64,000 nucleotides of DNA from Streptomyces sp. NBC_01463 (lineage in GTDB: Bacteria; Actinomycetota; Actinomycetes; Streptomycetales; Streptomycetaceae), in assembly GCA_036227345.1 (NCBI GenBank), contig CP109468.1:8370001-8434000 (forward strand), written 5' to 3'. Positions 25,829-34,721 of this stretch are shown here, piece after piece. The notes beneath the pieces were generated by a model. That model was not told the origin of the DNA and did not search any database. It worked only from the letters and a program-made list of their open reading frames with translations. The translations under genes and the position numbers were made by a program. The stretch's first letter is position 1; every line of letters starts with the position of its first letter.

Positions 25829-26467
25829 TCAGGAGCCGGTGTTCCCCGGCGCGCGGCGTCGCAGCAGCTCCGAGACCTTCCGTCGCGGGGGACGGGCGGT
25901 GATGTCGCCGCCGCGGGACTGGCCCGACACGCGCACCTGGAGGGTGAGAGGGGCGTCCGGTTCCGGCACGGGACGGATCTTGATCTCGCCGCTGCTGCGT
26001 TCCAGGCCATCGGTGTCGACGAGGATCCCCGGCCTGGTCACCAGGGTCAGGTTCCCCCCGACGCGCAGATCGACATCGAGGTGAAGGGTGCCGTGGGTGA
26101 TCACCGCTTCCGTGAAGTCGAGCTTCGCGTCGCAGAACATCAGCCGGATCTCCATCCGGCGGGGAACGAGCCAACGGCCGGTGCGGGTCACGTCGCCGAA
26201 TCGCTGGTCGATCCTGACCAGTTCCTTGGCCTGCGGCGGCATTCCGTCCGACGGCAGATCGGCCGTCAGGACGGTCAGTTCTCCCATGGTGCGGGCGGAG
26301 AGCGCGGCGTCCAGCCGTTCGTCCAGCTCGGTGGCGGTGAGCCGGCCGTCGCCCGCTGCGACCTGCAGGACCTCCACGACCTGGTCCCGGTCCCGGTCGG
26401 AGGCCCGCAGTTCGGGCCTGGTGTCGCGTCCGGAGGAGTCGTCGGCAGCCCGCGGTTCACCCGTCAT
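25829..26467 (-). CDS. DUF1707 protein with LiaF-like C-terminal domain
   Basis: 212 residues. DUF1707 near the N-terminus (LRASDRDRDQVVEVLQVAAGDGRLTATELDERLDAALSART is the diagnostic pattern, quoted here as RASDRDRD and GRLTATELDERL), then a beta-rich region with MEIRLMFCDAKLDFTEA like the LiaF/DUF2154 cell-wall-active domain. No membrane helix is visible, so it is probably cytosolic or membrane-peripheral. Function unknown; related proteins are linked with envelope stress sensing. Confidence 0.85.
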   Translation of the reverse strand: MTGEPRAADDSSGRDTRPELRASDRDRDQVVEVLQVAAGDGRLTATELDERLDAALSARTMGELTVLTADLPSDGMPPQAKELVRIDQRFGDVTRTGRWLVPRRMEIRLMFCDAKLDFTEAVITHGTLHLDVDLRVGGNLTLVTRPGILVDTDGLERSSGEIKIRPVPEPDAPLTLQVRVSGQSRGGDITARPPRRKVSELLRRRAPGNTGS

Positions 26468-26553
26468 AGCGGCATTCTGGTGCAGTTCCCGGGGCCTCGC
26501 AATGTTGATTGATCAGGACGGCGAAGGGGGCCGCAGCCGGCCGCGCCCGCGGG

Positions 26554-27480
26554 TCACGGCGTAGGCGCCGGGAAGGCCGGTCCGGCCTCGGTCTCCCGGT
26601 TGGCCGCCGCGCGCAGCAGCTCCCGCAGTTCAAGGGCGGCCGGCAACGGGGCGGTGGGCAGCGCGACATGCAGCGTCCGGCGCAGGGCCGGGTCGGTGAG
26701 CCGGCGCAGGACGAGGGTGCCGGGGATCGCGCCTGCGGCGAGTGAGGGGACGAGCGCCACGCCGAGGCCCGCTGCGACATAGCCGAACTTCCCGGTCCAC
26801 TCCGCGATACGGATGATCTTCCTCGGGCTGAAGCCCGCCCGGGTACAGGCATCGGCGAGCATCGTCGGACGGTCGCCGTACGCGCTCTGGAGCCAGGCCT
26901 CGTCGCGCAGTTCACGCAGGTCGACGGCGTCGGCCCCGGCCAGCCGGTGTCCCCGGGGAAGTGCGACGCGCAGCTCGTCCTCGCACAGCACCGTCGTGCC
27001 GACACCGTCGGCCTCCGGCAAGCCGGACGGGTAGTCGCTGACGACGGCGAGGTCGAGAGCCCCGTCGACAAGTCGCCTTACCAAGGTCTCGGTCGGGCCC
27101 TCCGTGGCCTCCACCTCGATCTTCGGTCTGGCGTCCCGGAGCGCTCTCAGCGCGGTCGGAACCAGCGAGATGTTGGCGGTGGCGAACGCGCCCACGTGCA
27201 GTGGACCGCCCTTTCCGGCGTGGAGTTCGGCCAGTTCCCGCTCCGCCCTCGACAGCCGGTCCAGGACCTCCGTGGCGTGCCGGTGCAGCGTCCGGCCGGC
27301 GGGGTTGAGCCGTACGCCTCTCGGGAGCCGGTCGAACAGAGGCCCGCCCGCCTGCTGCTCCAGCGCGGCGATACGCCGCGACACCGCGGACTGCGTGTAG
27401 TTGAGCCGGATCGCGGCTCGGGTGAACGAACCGCTCTCCGTCACGGCCACGAGCAGTCGCAGCGCATCGTTCTCGAACAC
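26554..27480 (-). CDS. LysR-family regulator
   Basis: 308 residues, N-terminal helix-turn-helix (FTRAAIRLNYTQSAVSRRIAALE) with a periplasmic-binding-like effector domain. It is divergent from an M20 peptidase gene, which is probably its target. The shared region has three ATGC-type boxes at 27535-27562, including ATGC-N7-GCAT with the T-N11-A pattern typical of LysR sites. Confidence 0.93.
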   Translation of the reverse strand: MFENDALRLLVAVTESGSFTRAAIRLNYTQSAVSRRIAALEQQAGGPLFDRLPRGVRLNPAGRTLHRHATEVLDRLSRAERELAELHAGKGGPLHVGAFATANISLVPTALRALRDARPKIEVEATEGPTETLVRRLVDGALDLAVVSDYPSGLPEADGVGTTVLCEDELRVALPRGHRLAGADAVDLRELRDEAWLQSAYGDRPTMLADACTRAGFSPRKIIRIAEWTGKFGYVAAGLGVALVPSLAAGAIPGTLVLRRLTDPALRRTLHVALPTAPLPAALELRELLRAAANRETEAGPAFPAPTP

Positions 27481-27534
27481 CCGGTTGCCGCCCCTCCGTT
27501 ATCTGCGTCCTCGCCCGTCATTGTGGCCCCATCC

Positions 27535-27549
27535 ATGCATCAGGCGCAT
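27535..27549. promoter_or_regulatory. Candidate LysR box
   Basis: ATGC-N7-GCAT with T-N11-A geometry in the gap between the divergent lysR and M20 peptidase genes; a further CCATGCAA lies at 27555-27562. Confidence 0.4.
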
Positions 27550-27685
27550 GCCTTCCATGCAATCCAGTCGCTGGTGGAATGTCAGGCCCCGTCCTAACGT
27601 CGTCCGTACGGCGCTGTTGCCGCAGAGATGCGGGCTCCGCCACTCCATCCATGCTCCAAGTGACCCAAGGGGGACGTGTGTTGTC

Positions 27686-28846
27686 ATGTCAGTGGATGCT
27701 GTCCGGGCGCGACCGATGACCGGGGAGCGGGGGCCTTCGCTGCCCGCGATGCTGGAGGACCTGGAAGAGCTCGTGCGCTGCGAGTCCTTCTCGGCCGACC
27801 TCGATGCGGTGGCGCGCAGCGCGGAGGTGGTCGCCGGCCTCGGGACGAGGCTGCTGGGGGCGGCACCCGAGAGGATCGTGGTCCGGGGGGTGAGCCATCT
27901 GCGCTGGTCCTTCGGCACCCCGAAGGTCCTGCTGGTCGGGCACCACGACACGGTGTGGCCCATGGGCTCGATCCGGACGCGCCCCTGGTCGGTGACGGAC
28001 GGGCGGGCGCGGGGGCCCGGGGTTCTGGACATGAAGGCCGGGCTGGTGCAGATGTTCCACGCACTGGCCTCCCTGCCCTCGCCCGAGGGGGTGTGTGTGG
28101 TGGTCAACGGGGACGAGGAGGTCGGCTCGACGACCTCGCGGCAGCTGATCGAGGAGTCGGCCGCCGGGTGTGCGGCGGCCTTCGTGCTGGAGGCTTCGGC
28201 CGACGCCACGGGTGCGCTCAAGACCGCGCGCAAGGGCACCTCACGGTACGAGATCGTGGTGCACGGCAGAGCCGCGCACGCGGGCCAGGAGCCGGAGAAC
28301 GGGGTGAACGCCACCATCGAGGCGGCCCACCAGGTACTGGCCGTCGCCGGCCTCGGTGCCTCCTTCGCCGCGGCGGACGACAGTCCGCTGGGCGCGGCGA
28401 CCGTCACACCCACCCTGCTGTCGGCGGGGAGCGCCCGTAACACCGTGCCCGCGCTGGCGCGCTTGTCGGTGGACGTACGGGTGCCCAGCACCGCGGCCCA
28501 GGAGACGGCCGATGTCCTGTTGCGTGGGCTGAGCCCCCGGACTCCCGGCGCGCGGCTGGAGGTGCGGGGTGGCCGCCGGCGTCCGCCGATGGGGCCGGAG
28601 TCCTCCGTCGCGCTGTTCGCCCTCGCGTCCCGCATCGCCGCGGAGCAGGGTTCGGGGCCACTCGGCGGTGCCTCCGTCGGCGGGGCCTCCGATGCCAACT
28701 ACACGGCGGCGCTCGGCTGTCCGACGCTGGACGGCCTGGGCGGCGTGGGCGCCGGCGCGCACGCGGACTCCGAGTACGTGGAGGTCGCCCGGATGGTTGC
28801 CCGGACCCGGCTGCTCGCCGAACTCGTCGCACGGACGAGGTCATGA
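27686..28846 (+). CDS. M20-family metallopeptidase (glutamate carboxypeptidase type)
   Basis: 386 residues from ATG 27686. M20/CPG2 features: VLLVGHHDTVWP with the metal His and Asp, GVLDMKAGLVQM with the bridging Asp, NGDEEVGS with the catalytic Glu, AAHAG in the dimerisation domain, and the final GGVGAGAHADSEYVEV with a metal His. It cleaves C-terminal glutamate or similar N-acyl amino acids. Likely controlled by the divergent LysR; its last bases overlap the next gene (ATGA), so the two are co-translated. Confidence 0.9.
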   Translation: MSVDAVRARPMTGERGPSLPAMLEDLEELVRCESFSADLDAVARSAEVVAGLGTRLLGAAPERIVVRGVSHLRWSFGTPKVLLVGHHDTVWPMGSIRTRPWSVTDGRARGPGVLDMKAGLVQMFHALASLPSPEGVCVVVNGDEEVGSTTSRQLIEESAAGCAAAFVLEASADATGALKTARKGTSRYEIVVHGRAAHAGQEPENGVNATIEAAHQVLAVAGLGASFAAADDSPLGAATVTPTLLSAGSARNTVPALARLSVDVRVPSTAAQETADVLLRGLSPRTPGARLEVRGGRRRPPMGPESSVALFALASRIAAEQGSGPLGGASVGGASDANYTAALGCPTLDGLGGVGAGAHADSEYVEVARMVARTRLLAELVARTRS

Positions 28847-29421
28847 CGTACTCCCCGGCCCTGCCGGCCGCACAGACCGCGGCGACCATGCAGCCCGATG
28901 CAGTTCTCCAGGAGGCGATTCGGATGAGATCAGGTGTGAACGGGTTCGGACTGGGCGAGATGTGCGGCGACTACGCCGTCGCGGGAGTGGGAGGCGCGCT
29001 CGCGCAGACGGGGCGGCGGGCGCTCACCGGGCTGTGCCTGGTCCTGTTGGTGCTCCTGGTCGTGAAAAGGCCCTCGGGAGCCCCGGTCAAGGGCGCGATC
29101 GTCGTCGGGATCTTGCTCGTCGTGTGGGGACTGACCCGCGCGTGGGGCCTCGTGTCCGCCAGGCTCGGGCTCCGCAGGTGCTACCTGTTCACGGGCGGAC
29201 TGGTCGTCACCGGACTGTTCGGCCGGCCGCGGGGAGTCGTGGCGTGGGGCGATGTGACGGCCCTGAACGTGCTGGTCACCGGGTCGCTCCTGATGGCCTT
29301 TCACCGGTTCGAGATCGATCGGCGAGCGGCCGGGCGGCTGGCGTTCCTGGCCATGGGCATGCAGCCCGCCCTGGTGGAGCCCCTGCTGAGCCGGGCGGCG
29401 GCGCACGGCGTGGGGCGGTGA
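28843..29421 (+). CDS. Uncharacterised small membrane protein
   Basis: 192 residues, overlapping the M20 stop by ATGA. Two or three hydrophobic segments (GLCLVLLVLLVV, AIVVGILLVVWGL, CYLFTGGLVVTGLF), then a hydrophilic C-terminus. A later ATG (28924, MRSGV) is a possible start. It may be translationally coupled to the peptidase, but no family was recognised. Confidence 0.65.
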   Translation: MTYSPALPAAQTAATMQPDAVLQEAIRMRSGVNGFGLGEMCGDYAVAGVGGALAQTGRRALTGLCLVLLVLLVVKRPSGAPVKGAIVVGILLVVWGLTRAWGLVSARLGLRRCYLFTGGLVVTGLFGRPRGVVAWGDVTALNVLVTGSLLMAFHRFEIDRRAAGRLAFLAMGMQPALVEPLLSRAAAHGVGR

Positions 29422-29434
29422 CGGCAGCTGCCGC

Positions 29435-29467
29435 GGCCTTCTCCGGTCACCCTGACCGGAGAAGGCC
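29435..29467. terminator. Bidirectional terminator
   Basis: A 15-bp perfect stem GGCCTTCTCCGGTCA / TGACCGGAGAAGGCC around CCC, between the convergent membrane-protein (ends 29421) and DUF2470 (ends 29479) genes. A TTC tail follows. Confidence 0.9.
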
Positions 29468-29478
29468 TTCGTGCCCGG

Positions 29479-30186
29479 TCAGGCGAGCAGCCGGTTGGGG
29501 TGGGAGGCGCGCCGCGCGGCGGCCAGCAGGGCATGGATCCGGGGCCCCGCCTGATCCATGTCGGTGACCGGCGTCGCGAACGGCAGCCGTACGTCTCGGC
29601 GCGTGCGGGGGTACTCCAGGCGCAGGGTGATGCCGTAGCGGTCCAGTGCCACGGGCAGGGCCCGCAGCATGGTCCTGTCCGGCCTGGGGCGTACGAGGCG
29701 CAGGAGCATGGGGACGAGTTCGCTGTGGCTGTCCATGAGGTGGGTCAGCATGTCCGCCTCGTGCACGGAGACCGGGTCGGGGGCCGCCGCTTCGAGTGCG
29801 GACAGCGTGACGAACGTACGGCCGCCGCGGTCGTCGAGGACGGCCTGGCCGAACTCCATGCAGATGCTGTCGGCGGCGTCGGCGTCGTAGGGGGCGGCCA
29901 GCAGGCCGGTCAGCGTGACGCGGGCGCGCAGCCGGTCGCGTACGGGTGTGGGGGCGACGTCCGTGAACTCCAGCCGGACGGGAACGGGGGCGGCCGGGTG
30001 CGCCGGTCCGGTCCCGGACGGTTCGTGCAGGTGGATGTGGCCCATCGCGCCCGTGCCGTCGAGCCGGTGCACCTCGACGGGGTCGAGGCCGTCGCTCACC
30101 ACCGTCATCGAATGGGCGGCGATCAGGATCGACCGCATGCGCTCGGCGGGGGTCGGCTGTGTGGCGCGGGCACTGAAGGGGCGCAT
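29479..30186 (-). CDS. DUF2470 protein, iron-regulated
   Basis: 235 residues. Split-barrel-like N-terminal half (RLEFTDVAPTPVRDRLRARVTLTG) and a C-terminal DUF2470 domain (EADMLTHLMDSHSELVPMLLRLV; RYGITLRLEYPRTRRDVRLPF). DUF2470 is joined to heme-binding or heme-degrading HugZ-type proteins elsewhere. The near-perfect iron box 45 bases upstream implies DmdR/IdeR repression by iron, supporting a role in heme or iron handling. Confidence 0.85.
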   Translation of the reverse strand: MRPFSARATQPTPAERMRSILIAAHSMTVVSDGLDPVEVHRLDGTGAMGHIHLHEPSGTGPAHPAAPVPVRLEFTDVAPTPVRDRLRARVTLTGLLAAPYDADAADSICMEFGQAVLDDRGGRTFVTLSALEAAAPDPVSVHEADMLTHLMDSHSELVPMLLRLVRPRPDRTMLRALPVALDRYGITLRLEYPRTRRDVRLPFATPVTDMDQAGPRIHALLAAARRASHPNRLLA

Positions 30187-30230
30187 CCAAGTTCTCCTGA
30201 GGAGCGGTGACGAGACCTGATGACAGTTAC

Positions 30231-30249
30231 TTAGGTATGCCTAACCTAA
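30231..30249 (-). promoter_or_regulatory. DmdR/IdeR iron box
   Basis: TTAGGTATGCCTAACCTAA matches 16 of 19 positions of the consensus TTAGGTTAGGCTAACCTAA, 45 bases upstream of the DUF2470 start. Confidence 0.85.
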
Positions 30250-30484
30250 CTCATCGGTCGAGGGTTGTGGAACAGGCCGGCAGCAGGGGATGTCTGCACC
30301 GCCGAGGCGGCGCGTCGGCGGTGCCGTGCGGGGTGTGAGGGTGCTGCTCCATTCGGCTGCGGGTGCACCCCGGTCGAATGGCGGGCCGTCAGGGCGGCGC
30401 CTAGCGTCGCCTGGGCCGAGGGGCATTGCTCGCTTGTATGGACAAAAGGTCCGCAGCTGTCTCTCGAGGACCCGGAGAAACATC

Positions 30485-31006
30485 ATGCGCGTGATACGTG
30501 TCGCTTCCGCCGCCCTGCTCGGTGCCGCCGCCCTCGGACTCGCCGCTCCGGCGGCCCTCGCCGACGACGGCAACCACAACATCACGTCGTTCGGCTTCAC
30601 GGTCTCCCCGTCGACGGTGGCCCCCGGCGGAACCGTCACCCTCAACGCCACCGGGTGCGAGGTCCCGTCCGTGACGGTCACCTCGGGCGTGTTCGACACC
30701 GTCAGGCTCGAGGAGGGCCACTCGGCCACCGCACGCGTCGACGACGACGCCAAGCCCGGTGCCGAGTACGACGTGACCTTCGACTGCAAGGGCGAGAAGG
30801 GCACCACGCCGCTGACCATTCGCGAGGGTTCCGGCCACGGCGACCACACGGGCTCCGTGATGCCCGGCAACGGCGTCCGGGCCGGCGCCGGAGGCAGCTT
30901 CTCCGGCATGAGCCCGGGTGAGATCGGCGCGGGCGCCGCCCTCGTCGCGGGCGCGCTGGGATTCGGCGCCCACAAGATGCGCCGCCGCTCCGGCGGCAAC
31001 GTCTGA
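30485..31006 (+). CDS. Secreted/surface protein paired with a class F sortase
   Basis: 173 residues. Signal peptide ending ALA (about 26), an Ig-like beta domain (FTVSPSTVAPGGTVTLNATGCE, with a second Cys in FDCKGEK for a probable disulfide), a Gly-rich spacer, and a C-terminal hydrophobic helix with RRR. No LPXTG or LAXTG motif was found before the helix. It lies immediately upstream of a class F sortase gene, a conserved Streptomyces arrangement, so it may still be the sortase substrate or partner. Confidence 0.8.
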   Translation: MRVIRVASAALLGAAALGLAAPAALADDGNHNITSFGFTVSPSTVAPGGTVTLNATGCEVPSVTVTSGVFDTVRLEEGHSATARVDDDAKPGAEYDVTFDCKGEKGTTPLTIREGSGHGDHTGSVMPGNGVRAGAGGSFSGMSPGEIGAGAALVAGALGFGAHKMRRRSGGNV

Positions 31007-31020
31007 CCGAGCGTGCGCCG

Positions 31021-31052
31021 ACGGACCGGGCCCCGTCGCGGGCCCGGTCCGT
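31021..31052 (+). terminator. Strong hairpin between surface protein and sortase
   Basis: A 13-bp perfect stem ACGGACCGGGCCC / GGGCCCGGTCCGT with a 6-base loop. It could end or attenuate transcription before the sortase, giving more surface protein than enzyme. Confidence 0.75.
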
Positions 31053-31080
31053 GACCACATGACCGGGAAGCGGAGAAGAC

Positions 31081-31833
31081 GTGCACAGAGCCGTGTGGCA
31101 CGAGTGGATCGAACCCGCCGAACCCCCTGAGCCGGTGCGCCGGGGCCTGTTCGGGCGCCGCCCCGCCAAGGACGACGGGGACCCGGGGGCGACGGACGGC
31201 GGCCGCCGCGGGCCCGGCTGGGGCACCCTCGCGGTCGTCCTGCTCCTCGGACTGTCCCTGCTCCGGCAGGGGTTCGGAGGCGACGGCGGGCCCCCGCAGC
31301 CCGCATCGGCCGTGGGCGACCGGTCCGGCGCCTCGGGCGCCGGGACCTGGCCGCAGGGACCGGCACCCGAACCGCTGAGCCGCTCCCTGCCCCAGCGGAT
31401 CACGATCCCCTCGATCGACGTCCGGGCACCGGTCGGCGAGGTGGCTCTGGGCGCGGACGGGTGGATCGACGCCCCGCCGCTGTCCGACAACAACCTGGCC
31501 GCCTGGTACGAGGGTTCCGTCACCCCGGGCGAACCCGGCACCTCCGTCGTGGTGGGGCATGTCGACAACACCGCGGGCCCCGCCGTCTTCTACGGTCTCG
31601 GCGCGCTCGGCAAGGGCCGCCGCATCGAGATCCGCCGCGCCGACGGCAGCACCGCCGTCTTCACCGTCTACGCCGTGGAGGTCGTCAGCAAGGCCGGATT
31701 CCCCGCGGACCGCGTCTACGCGAACGCGGCCGACCCGGAGCTGCGCGTCCTCACGTGCGGCGGCGGCTACTCGCGGAAGACGGGCTACGACGGCAACGTC
31801 GTCGCGTACGCCCGGCTCACCTCCGTCCGTTGA
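31081..31833 (+). CDS. srtF: Class F sortase
   Basis: 250 residues, GTG start after GGAGAAG. N-terminal cytosolic part, a single membrane anchor (TLAVVLLLGLSLL, about 48-62), a Pro/Gly-rich linker, then the sortase barrel with IPSIDVRAPV, the catalytic His160 (VVGHVD) and Cys226 (LTCGGGY). The conserved Arg region is YDGNVVAYA. Class F enzymes are specific to actinobacteria and mostly uncharacterised. The adjacent upstream gene is the expected substrate. Confidence 0.9.
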   Translation: MHRAVWHEWIEPAEPPEPVRRGLFGRRPAKDDGDPGATDGGRRGPGWGTLAVVLLLGLSLLRQGFGGDGGPPQPASAVGDRSGASGAGTWPQGPAPEPLSRSLPQRITIPSIDVRAPVGEVALGADGWIDAPPLSDNNLAAWYEGSVTPGEPGTSVVVGHVDNTAGPAVFYGLGALGKGRRIEIRRADGSTAVFTVYAVEVVSKAGFPADRVYANAADPELRVLTCGGGYSRKTGYDGNVVAYARLTSVR

Positions 31834-31925
31834 TCCCGGTCCGTGCCAGGCGAAGCCTTGTCCGCCCGATGATCATGGGATAGGTTCCCCGGGCACGAAT
31901 CAGGGGATCATGGTGGGTGGGGGAC

Positions 31926-32642
31926 ATGGGCGACGAAATCAGCACGGCCGCGAAGAGCAAGGGGCCGAGCGCATGGGCGCAGGCATCCGCGGCTCTGGTG
32001 CTGGTGGCGGCACTCGGTGGCGGTGTGTGGGCGCTCGGAGGCACCACGCCATCCGATCGCGAACCGACGCCGGCCGCCTGCTCGGGCGGGGAGCCCGGGA
32101 AGGACGCGAAGAAGTCCGCCGAATCGTCCCGGACCGTCTCCGGGGCGCGTCTGTGCGCGGTACTGAACCGCTCCGACCTCGCTGAACTGCTGGGCACACC
32201 CGGAGAGATCGCCAAGTCCGCGAGCGGCAGCGACGCGTCCACCGGGCCGGCCGGCGCCAAGGAGATCGCCACGCCCTCGGCGCGCGTCGAGTTCGAGTCG
32301 TACACCGTGACGCTCTCGGCGTCCTATGACCGGTTCCCGGTGAAGGGCTCGGCCACCCTGCTGGGGTACGGCGCACAGGAACGGACCTTCCTGGGACGCC
32401 CGGCGGTCCTCTACTCGCAGCAGACCGTCAGCATCGGTTTCCGTCTCGACGGGAGCGACGCCACCACCGGACCCGGCGTCCCGGCCCGTGCCCTCACCGT
32501 CGCCCGCGACGCGAAGGACGGCGGCGGCTCCTACGACGTGACCGTGTGGCGCGAGGACGGCAGGGCACCGGACGACGCGGTGCTGCTCCGCGTCGCCGAG
32601 AAGCTGTTCCCGACGATTCCCGGGTGGGCTGCCGGGAAGTGA
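31926..32642 (+). CDS. DUF6215 membrane-anchored protein
   Basis: 238 residues from ATG 31926 (GTG 31917 also possible). One N-terminal membrane helix (ASAALVLVAALGGGVWALGG), then an extracytoplasmic domain with VSGARLCAVLNRSDLAELLGTP and two cysteines. The pattern matches DUF6215 proteins of Streptomyces, of unknown function. It is followed by an imperfect terminator hairpin. Confidence 0.75.
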   Translation: MGDEISTAAKSKGPSAWAQASAALVLVAALGGGVWALGGTTPSDREPTPAACSGGEPGKDAKKSAESSRTVSGARLCAVLNRSDLAELLGTPGEIAKSASGSDASTGPAGAKEIATPSARVEFESYTVTLSASYDRFPVKGSATLLGYGAQERTFLGRPAVLYSQQTVSIGFRLDGSDATTGPGVPARALTVARDAKDGGGSYDVTVWREDGRAPDDAVLLRVAEKLFPTIPGWAAGK

Positions 32643-32643
32643 G

Positions 32644-32676
32644 GGTGACGGGATGCGGGGGGTTTCGTCCGTCACC
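32644..32676 (+). terminator. Imperfect terminator hairpin
   Basis: GGTGACGGGA / TCCGTCACC pair with a one-base bulge, right after the DUF6215 stop. Confidence 0.5.
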
Positions 32677-32743
32677 GTCGCCTCTCGCGTACCAATGAAC
32701 GCAGGAGAGGTTCGGACGGAGCGAAATCGAGCAGGCGAGAGGT

Positions 32744-33463
32744 ATGAGTTCACACTCGCGCACCACTTCGACACCGTCCGCGCGATTGCTCCGGTCCCGG
32801 GGCCGTAGGACGGCCGGCAAGCCCGCAGTGCTCCGCCGGCAGGTCCTCGTCCCGGTCGCGATCGCCTCGATCACGCTCGTCACGGCAGGCTGCGGCGGCA
32901 CCGACGTCCCCGCCGAGCCGTCCGCCGCGTCGCGCCCCGCGTCGGCCGGCTCCGCACCGGGCAGCGCCACCCCGTCCGGCACGGACTCCGCCGCCCCCAC
33001 CCCCGCCGCCACCGGCGGATCCGCCGACCCGAAACCGGCCGGCACCGCCGGAGCGGGGTCGACCGACCGGCGGTGCAAGGCAGAAGGGCTGAAGATGAGT
33101 CTCGGCCGCAGCGACGCCGGTGCGGGGCAGATCTACTACCGGCTCACGCTCACCAACGAGTCCGGCGCCGCATGCACCCTGCGCGGCTTCCCCGGTGTCT
33201 CACTGATCAAGCGCGACGGCAGCGTGATCGGGGTACCGGCCGAACGTGAGGGCGGGATGCCGGAGCAGACGGTGATCGGTCCCGGCCGGACCGCGGGGGT
33301 CACCCTGCACACCCTGAACCAGGGAATCAAGGACTCCGGCTGCTGGGCCCGGCCCGACTACCTCAGGGTGTACCCGCCCGGCTCCAGGGACGCACTGACC
33401 CTGCGGACCTCCCTGCCCCACATATGCGGCGACCGGTTCACCACCACGGCCGTGGCCGGCTGA
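32744..33463 (+). CDS. DUF4232 lipoprotein
   Basis: 239 residues. After a basic N-terminus comes a signal with lipobox VTAGC (Cys about 50), a long Pro/Ala/Ser/Thr spacer, and a DUF4232 domain with YYRLTLTNESGAACTLRGFPGVS and PHICGD. DUF4232 proteins are abundant lipoproteins of unknown role in Streptomyces. It converges on the MFS gene. Confidence 0.88.
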   Translation: MSSHSRTTSTPSARLLRSRGRRTAGKPAVLRRQVLVPVAIASITLVTAGCGGTDVPAEPSAASRPASAGSAPGSATPSGTDSAAPTPAATGGSADPKPAGTAGAGSTDRRCKAEGLKMSLGRSDAGAGQIYYRLTLTNESGAACTLRGFPGVSLIKRDGSVIGVPAEREGGMPEQTVIGPGRTAGVTLHTLNQGIKDSGCWARPDYLRVYPPGSRDALTLRTSLPHICGDRFTTTAVAG

Positions 33464-33495
33464 CAGACGTACGGGGACGTCCCCACCCCGTCTGC

Positions 33496-34680
33496 TCACC
33501 GGTTCCGTGCGGATCCCGGGTGGCCCCTGCCCGGCAGCAGCCACCCCGCGAGCAGCACCGCACCGGATCCGACGGTCAGCAAACCGCCGGCCAGGAAGGT
33601 GCCCCGCACGCCCGCGAGCGGCAGGACCAGCCCGCCGAGCGCCGCACCGGCCGCGATCCCGGCGTTGTAGGAACCGGAGTTGGCGGCGAGCGCCATATCG
33701 GTGCGGCCCGGCGCACACCGCAGCATCGCGTTCTGCGTCGTCATGAACACCGGCCCGAGCGCCCCGCCCATGAGGACGAGGAAGAACACCGCGGCCACCG
33801 GAGCCGTGCCGGACGCGTACAGACCGAGCATGCCCACGGCCTGCGTGGCCACGGCTGCGCTCGGCGCACCGTCCGGGAACCGGTCCAGCAACGCCCCCGT
33901 GATGCTCACCCCGGCCAGACACGCGACACCGAAGGCGACGAGCAGCACGCCGACCGTGCCCGGCGCGAAGCCGCTCACATCGCCGAGGAACTTCACCATG
34001 TACGTGAACCCGGCGAACGCCCCCGTGGCGGACAGCGTTCCGGCCGCCAGCACGACCCCGAACCGGCGGGCGTCCGGGTGGGTTCCGTACGCCGCGCGCT
34101 CCTCCTCCGGGCGTGACGTCGGCAGCAGGACGGCGATCGTCACCAGGGAGACGAGGCCCAGAACCGCGAGACCGGCGACCGGCACGGGCCAGCCGCTGTG
34201 CCGGCCCAGCCAGGTGCCGGCCGGCAAGCCGAGCACGAGGGCGCACGAACCGGCCACCGAGAGCGCCCCCACCACACGCCCGCGGCCCTCGGGTGCGAAA
34301 AGCCCCACCGCGACCGGGCCCATCACGGCCCAGAACAACGCCTGGGCGAGCGCCGTCAGCAGCCGGGCCACCAGGAGCAGGCCGTAGGAGTCCGCCAGGG
34401 CCGCGAGCAGGCTGGACACGACCAGCGCGCCCAGCACCCCCGTGAGCACATGCCGCCGGGGCACGGCCCGCATGACATGGGCGAGCGGCAGCGACACCAC
34501 GGCCACCGTCAGGCCGTAACCGGTGACGAGAAGGCCGACCGCCGGCACCGACACCGACAGGCTCTCGGAGATCAGTTCCAGGAGGCCGACCGGCAGGTTC
34601 TCCGCGGTGTTGAAGGTGAAGGCCGCCAGCATCAGGGCCGCGAGCACCGCGGATGCGTGCCACGGCGCCGGCTGTGCCAC
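33496..34680 (-). CDS. MFS exporter (DHA1-like)
   Basis: About 394 residues from GTG 34680; the exact start is uncertain because no clear ribosome site is seen. Twelve hydrophobic segments, with the MFS loop motif GLFAPEGRGRVVGALSVAGS and LDRFPDG. Typical arabinose-efflux/multidrug-type carrier. It lies 41 bases downstream of a pucR gene in the same direction and may be co-transcribed with it. Confidence 0.85.
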   Translation of the reverse strand: MAQPAPWHASAVLAALMLAAFTFNTAENLPVGLLELISESLSVSVPAVGLLVTGYGLTVAVVSLPLAHVMRAVPRRHVLTGVLGALVVSSLLAALADSYGLLLVARLLTALAQALFWAVMGPVAVGLFAPEGRGRVVGALSVAGSCALVLGLPAGTWLGRHSGWPVPVAGLAVLGLVSLVTIAVLLPTSRPEEERAAYGTHPDARRFGVVLAAGTLSATGAFAGFTYMVKFLGDVSGFAPGTVGVLLVAFGVACLAGVSITGALLDRFPDGAPSAAVATQAVGMLGLYASGTAPVAAVFFLVLMGGALGPVFMTTQNAMLRCAPGRTDMALAANSGSYNAGIAAGAALGGLVLPLAGVRGTFLAGGLLTVGSGAVLLAGWLLPGRGHPGSARNR

Positions 34681-34721
34681 GACCGGACGGCCGCGTCCCG
34701 TCGTCGCCCGGCCGGTGCGGA

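Noticed and set aside
30485..31006. LPXTG/LAXTG sorting motif in the class F sortase partner
   Set aside because: No such pentapeptide occurs before the C-terminal hydrophobic helix.
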